Below, piece by piece: positions 30,135 through 30,781 of a DNA stretch of 30,781 bases. The stretch lies in IMG/VR virus record IMGVR_UViG_3300043399_000684, positions 1-30,781 of that record; one strand, given 5' to 3'. The position numbers and the translations under genes are program-made. The stretch's first letter is position 1; every line of letters starts with the position of its first letter. The notes below the pieces were generated by a model. It saw only the letters and a program-made list of their open reading frames with translations. It searched no databases and had not been told where the DNA came from. Origin of the DNA: a virus.

Positions 30135-30586
30135 GGAGACTTCCACAAGTTATTCCGGAGAGCCATGAAGTCGCCCTTGTCCTCGACGATGGCCGGTTCG
30201 GCCTCGACGCATGGGCATTCGTAGCCGCTCAAGTGGTCAGCCACCGGCCGCCAGAAGTTGCGCGCTCGACCGCTTGGCACGTGGTTGTCTTCTTTTGCGT
30301 CGAGCAATCCGAAAGCCGCCAACACCCAAAGCGCATCTGCTGTCGAGCAGCGCCGGCCATTGGCCGAAATGCTGATGTGATATTCGGGGCCGAGTTGCAG
30401 CTTTCCTGGCTCGTTGGCCACTTCGACAGCACTTAAAACAAAGAGTCCGTGCTCTGCGTGAGCCCATGCCTCAATCGGGTAGCCGAGCGAAGCGAGATCA
30501 GGCGGTGCGGTCCAGGCACGATCGCAGCGCCACCCGACGCCAGTCGGCCGCTTTGGTTTGATAATCGATTCCACTTCGACTTTCAT
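30128..30586 (-). CDS. conserved early phage protein of unknown function (152 aa)
   Basis: 152 residues with a strong AGGAGGT binding site and an ATGA overlap with the alanine-rich gene. Motifs LQLGPEYHISISANGRRCST, ADALWVLAAFGLLDAKEDNH, GRARNFWRPVADHLSGYECP, and CVEAEPAIVEDKGDF form a conserved family of small phage proteins I have seen in early regions, with no known function. The last about 12 residues (ALRNNLWKSPC) overlap the transposase fragment and may have been altered when it was acquired. Confidence 0.75.
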   Translation of the reverse strand: MKVEVESIIKPKRPTGVGWRCDRAWTAPPDLASLGYPIEAWAHAEHGLFVLSAVEVANEPGKLQLGPEYHISISANGRRCSTADALWVLAAFGLLDAKEDNHVPSGRARNFWRPVADHLSGYECPCVEAEPAIVEDKGDFMALRNNLWKSPC

Positions 30587-30781
30587 GCGACCTCCTTTAG
30601 TGGAGGATGCCCCGATGGGGTTCGGCCCTCTATTTCTTCAAGGATTTCCCTGAGTTTTTTGGTCTGTGAGGCTCTGGCGGCGGCGTAGGCGGCGTCGGCT
30701 CTGGCGGCGGCGTAGGCGGCGTCGGCGGCGGCCTCGGCGGCGTAGGCGGCCTCGGCGGCGTAGGCGGCGTCGTAGGCGGCG
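30583..30781 (-). CDS. alanine/tyrosine-rich early protein, C-terminal part
   Basis: An open frame entering from the window edge and ending in TGA at 30585-30583, which overlaps the next ATG. About 37 codons are built from AAY, AAE, AAD and AAR units, followed by a normal helical end (SQTKKLREILEEIEGRTPSG, then KEVA). The frame agrees with the 11 codons at 35-1, so the whole protein would be about 78 residues if the ends join. Alanine-rich helical proteins of this type occur in phage early operons without known role. Confidence 0.6.
   Translation of the reverse strand, partial: AAYDAAYAAEAAYAAEAAADAAYAAARADAAYAAARASQTKKLREILEEIEGRTPSGHPPLKEVA
30674..30781. repeat. low-complexity GGCGGCGTAGGCGGC repeats
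   Basis: Repeated units around GGCGGCGTA and GGCGGCGTC, with longer copies such as CTCTGGCGGCGGCGTAGGCGGC occurring twice (from 30672 and from 30699). They encode the alanine-rich tract. The sequence ends within this tract, so it is a likely place for an assembler to stop or collapse copies. Confidence 0.8.

Noticed and set aside
1-30781. tRNA genes, integrase and attachment sites
   Set aside because: I looked for T-loop GGTTCGA-like signatures in a cloverleaf setting and for tyrosine or serine recombinase frames and found none that I can support.

Overview
The window looks like a nearly complete, possibly complete, genome of a tailed podovirus infecting a high-GC proteobacterium. The gene order and protein types (SU10/BPP-1-like capsid protein, P22-like beta-propeller tail hub, several ejection proteins, no tail-tube or tape-measure gene) recall the Bordetella BPP-1 / Burkholderia Bcep22 group. 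A Burkholderiales-like host is therefore my guess; it rests on recognised families, not on a database search. The two ends appear to join: the alanine-rich gene cut at base 1 continues in frame at base 30781 on the minus strand, so the window may be one circularly permuted unit of about 30.8 kb.

Layout. A leftward early operon runs from a strong promoter at 759-787 through four small overlapping genes to base 1, then (if the ends join) from 30781 down to 29724, where it ends with a fragment of an ISL3-family transposase. Bases 759-1125 form a lambda-like immunity region. Two near-consensus sigma70 promoters face outward, each overlapping copies of a CACTNNAGTG-type operator, and between them lies only a 59-codon remnant resembling the start of an HTH repressor gene. 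Inside this remnant is a solitary sequence closely resembling a type I-E CRISPR repeat, followed by a Rho-independent terminator. No full-length repressor and no integrase is visible, so the phage may have lost lysogeny.

Rightward genes. A leaderless Cro-like gene (1125) is followed by a replication block: a prim-pol/PriCT primase, a cluster of eleven TGTCGACA palindromes that is a candidate origin, an SF1 Dda/RecD-like helicase, a DUF3310 protein, a RusA resolvase and a putative late antiterminator. After a structured non-coding stretch (6656-6835, candidate late promoter) come the late genes: terminase small and large subunits, portal, a decoration-type protein, a discoidin plus 24-residue-repeat protein, scaffold, major capsid protein, adaptor, tail fibre, glycine-rich adhesin, permuted NlpC/P60-like protein, tail hub, four ejection-type proteins including a lytic transglycosylase, and a lysis cassette (membrane proteins/holin, GH24 endolysin with a C-terminal membrane segment, nested Rz/Rz1). 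Nearly all genes are joined by ATGA/GTGA/TGATG overlaps, so translation is strongly coupled. Hairpin terminators lie before the scaffold, after the capsid gene and after the spanins, which fits a late operon read by an antitermination mechanism.

The most interesting region is 830-1125, where a candidate RNA anti-CRISPR (solitary repeat unit) occupies the place of the lytic/lysogenic repressor.
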